Source: Hallerella sp963660435 (GTDB taxonomy: Bacteria > Fibrobacterota > Fibrobacteria > Fibrobacterales > Fibrobacteraceae). From it: a stretch of DNA of 7,787 bases. Shown here piece by piece: positions 7,682-7,787 of the stretch. Under the pieces are notes generated by a model. It ran no database searches, was not told the origin of the DNA, and worked only from the letters and a program-made list of their open reading frames with translations. Position 1 is the first letter of the stretch. Every line of letters starts with the position of its first letter. The position numbers were made by a program, and so were the translations under genes. The stretch is taken from positions 1 through 7,787 of the forward strand of contig CAVKYI010000052.1 of NCBI GenBank assembly GCA_963660435.1, given 5' to 3'.

Positions 7682-7707
7682 ATCTAAGTTCCAAGTTCTA
7701 AGTTCTG
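7682..7707 (-). repeat. Heptamer repeat, third copy
   Basis: On the minus strand the order is AGAACTT, AGAACTT, GGAACTT, AGAT. It matches 23-48 at 24 of 26 bases. Confidence 0.7.
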
Positions 7708-7712
7708 GCTAG

Positions 7713-7747
7713 GGATCCTATCGTTTCGCTACGCTACGCTCCAGGAT
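7713..7747. repeat. GGATCCTATC...TCCAGGAT repeat, second copy
   Basis: Shares both ends with 5734-5761 but has a different, longer centre containing CGCTACGCTACGCT. Beyond it GTAACGAA occurs twice (7754-7761 and 7776-7783), and the window ends without a recognisable gene. Confidence 0.5.
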
Positions 7748-7787
7748 GACGATGTAACGAAACAGCCGTTCAACGTAACGAACCTTT

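Overview
The window most likely comes from a Fibrobacter-type bacterium (phylum Fibrobacterota). The main reason is the lipoprotein encoded at 5809-7311. Its last ~200 residues have the layout of the Fibrobacter succinogenes major paralogous (FISUMP) domain: an early W-M-A-E-N-L-N motif, a Y-G-R-L-Y-T-W motif, a C-P-x-x-W-H-L motif and a terminal S-I-R-C-V-K/R motif. The other genes are ordinary chromosomal ones. No transposase, integrase, phage gene, tRNA, rRNA or CRISPR array was seen.

Layout, left to right. Positions 1-225 are a repeat-rich, gene-free end. metH (minus strand, 226-3009) encodes a cobalamin-dependent methionine synthase with the homocysteine, folate and B12 modules, but it stops in the linker where the C-terminal reactivation domain normally begins. 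A 124-bp AT-rich divergent region (3010-3133) separates it from a tightly packed plus-strand operon (3134-4510). That operon encodes an ECF sigma factor, a 109-residue single-pass membrane protein that is a candidate anti-sigma factor, and a membrane-anchored Spy/CpxP/CnrX-like LTxxQ protein. A hairpin with a UUCG loop (4601-4638) separates this operon from convergent dusA (4649-5647), a tRNA-dihydrouridine synthase. Next comes a 161-bp repeat-bearing spacer. It is followed by the FISUMP lipoprotein (minus strand, 5809-7311), which is built from Gly/Asp-rich collagen-like repeats, five 21-residue two-cysteine modules and the FISUMP domain. Positions 7312-7787 are again gene-free and full of repeats.

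How the parts work together. metH and dusA are housekeeping genes (methionine/folate metabolism and tRNA modification). The sigma/anti-sigma/LTxxQ trio looks like a self-contained envelope- or metal-stress signalling unit, analogous in composition to CnrH/CnrY/CnrX. The FISUMP lipoprotein is probably displayed in the cell envelope. Its function is unknown.

The least explained material is the non-coding DNA. It holds at least four interleaved repeat types: a palindromic element present in inverted orientation at 169-214 and 7425-7469; a long hairpin at 7521-7573 whose arm recurs at 1-20; 7-bp-period repeats at 24-100, 5765-5809 and 7682-7707; and GGATCC...CCAGGAT units at 5734-5761 and 7713-7747. 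Two of these abut gene ends (the metH stop and the FISUMP lipoprotein stop), which suggests that the repeats have shaped gene 3' ends.
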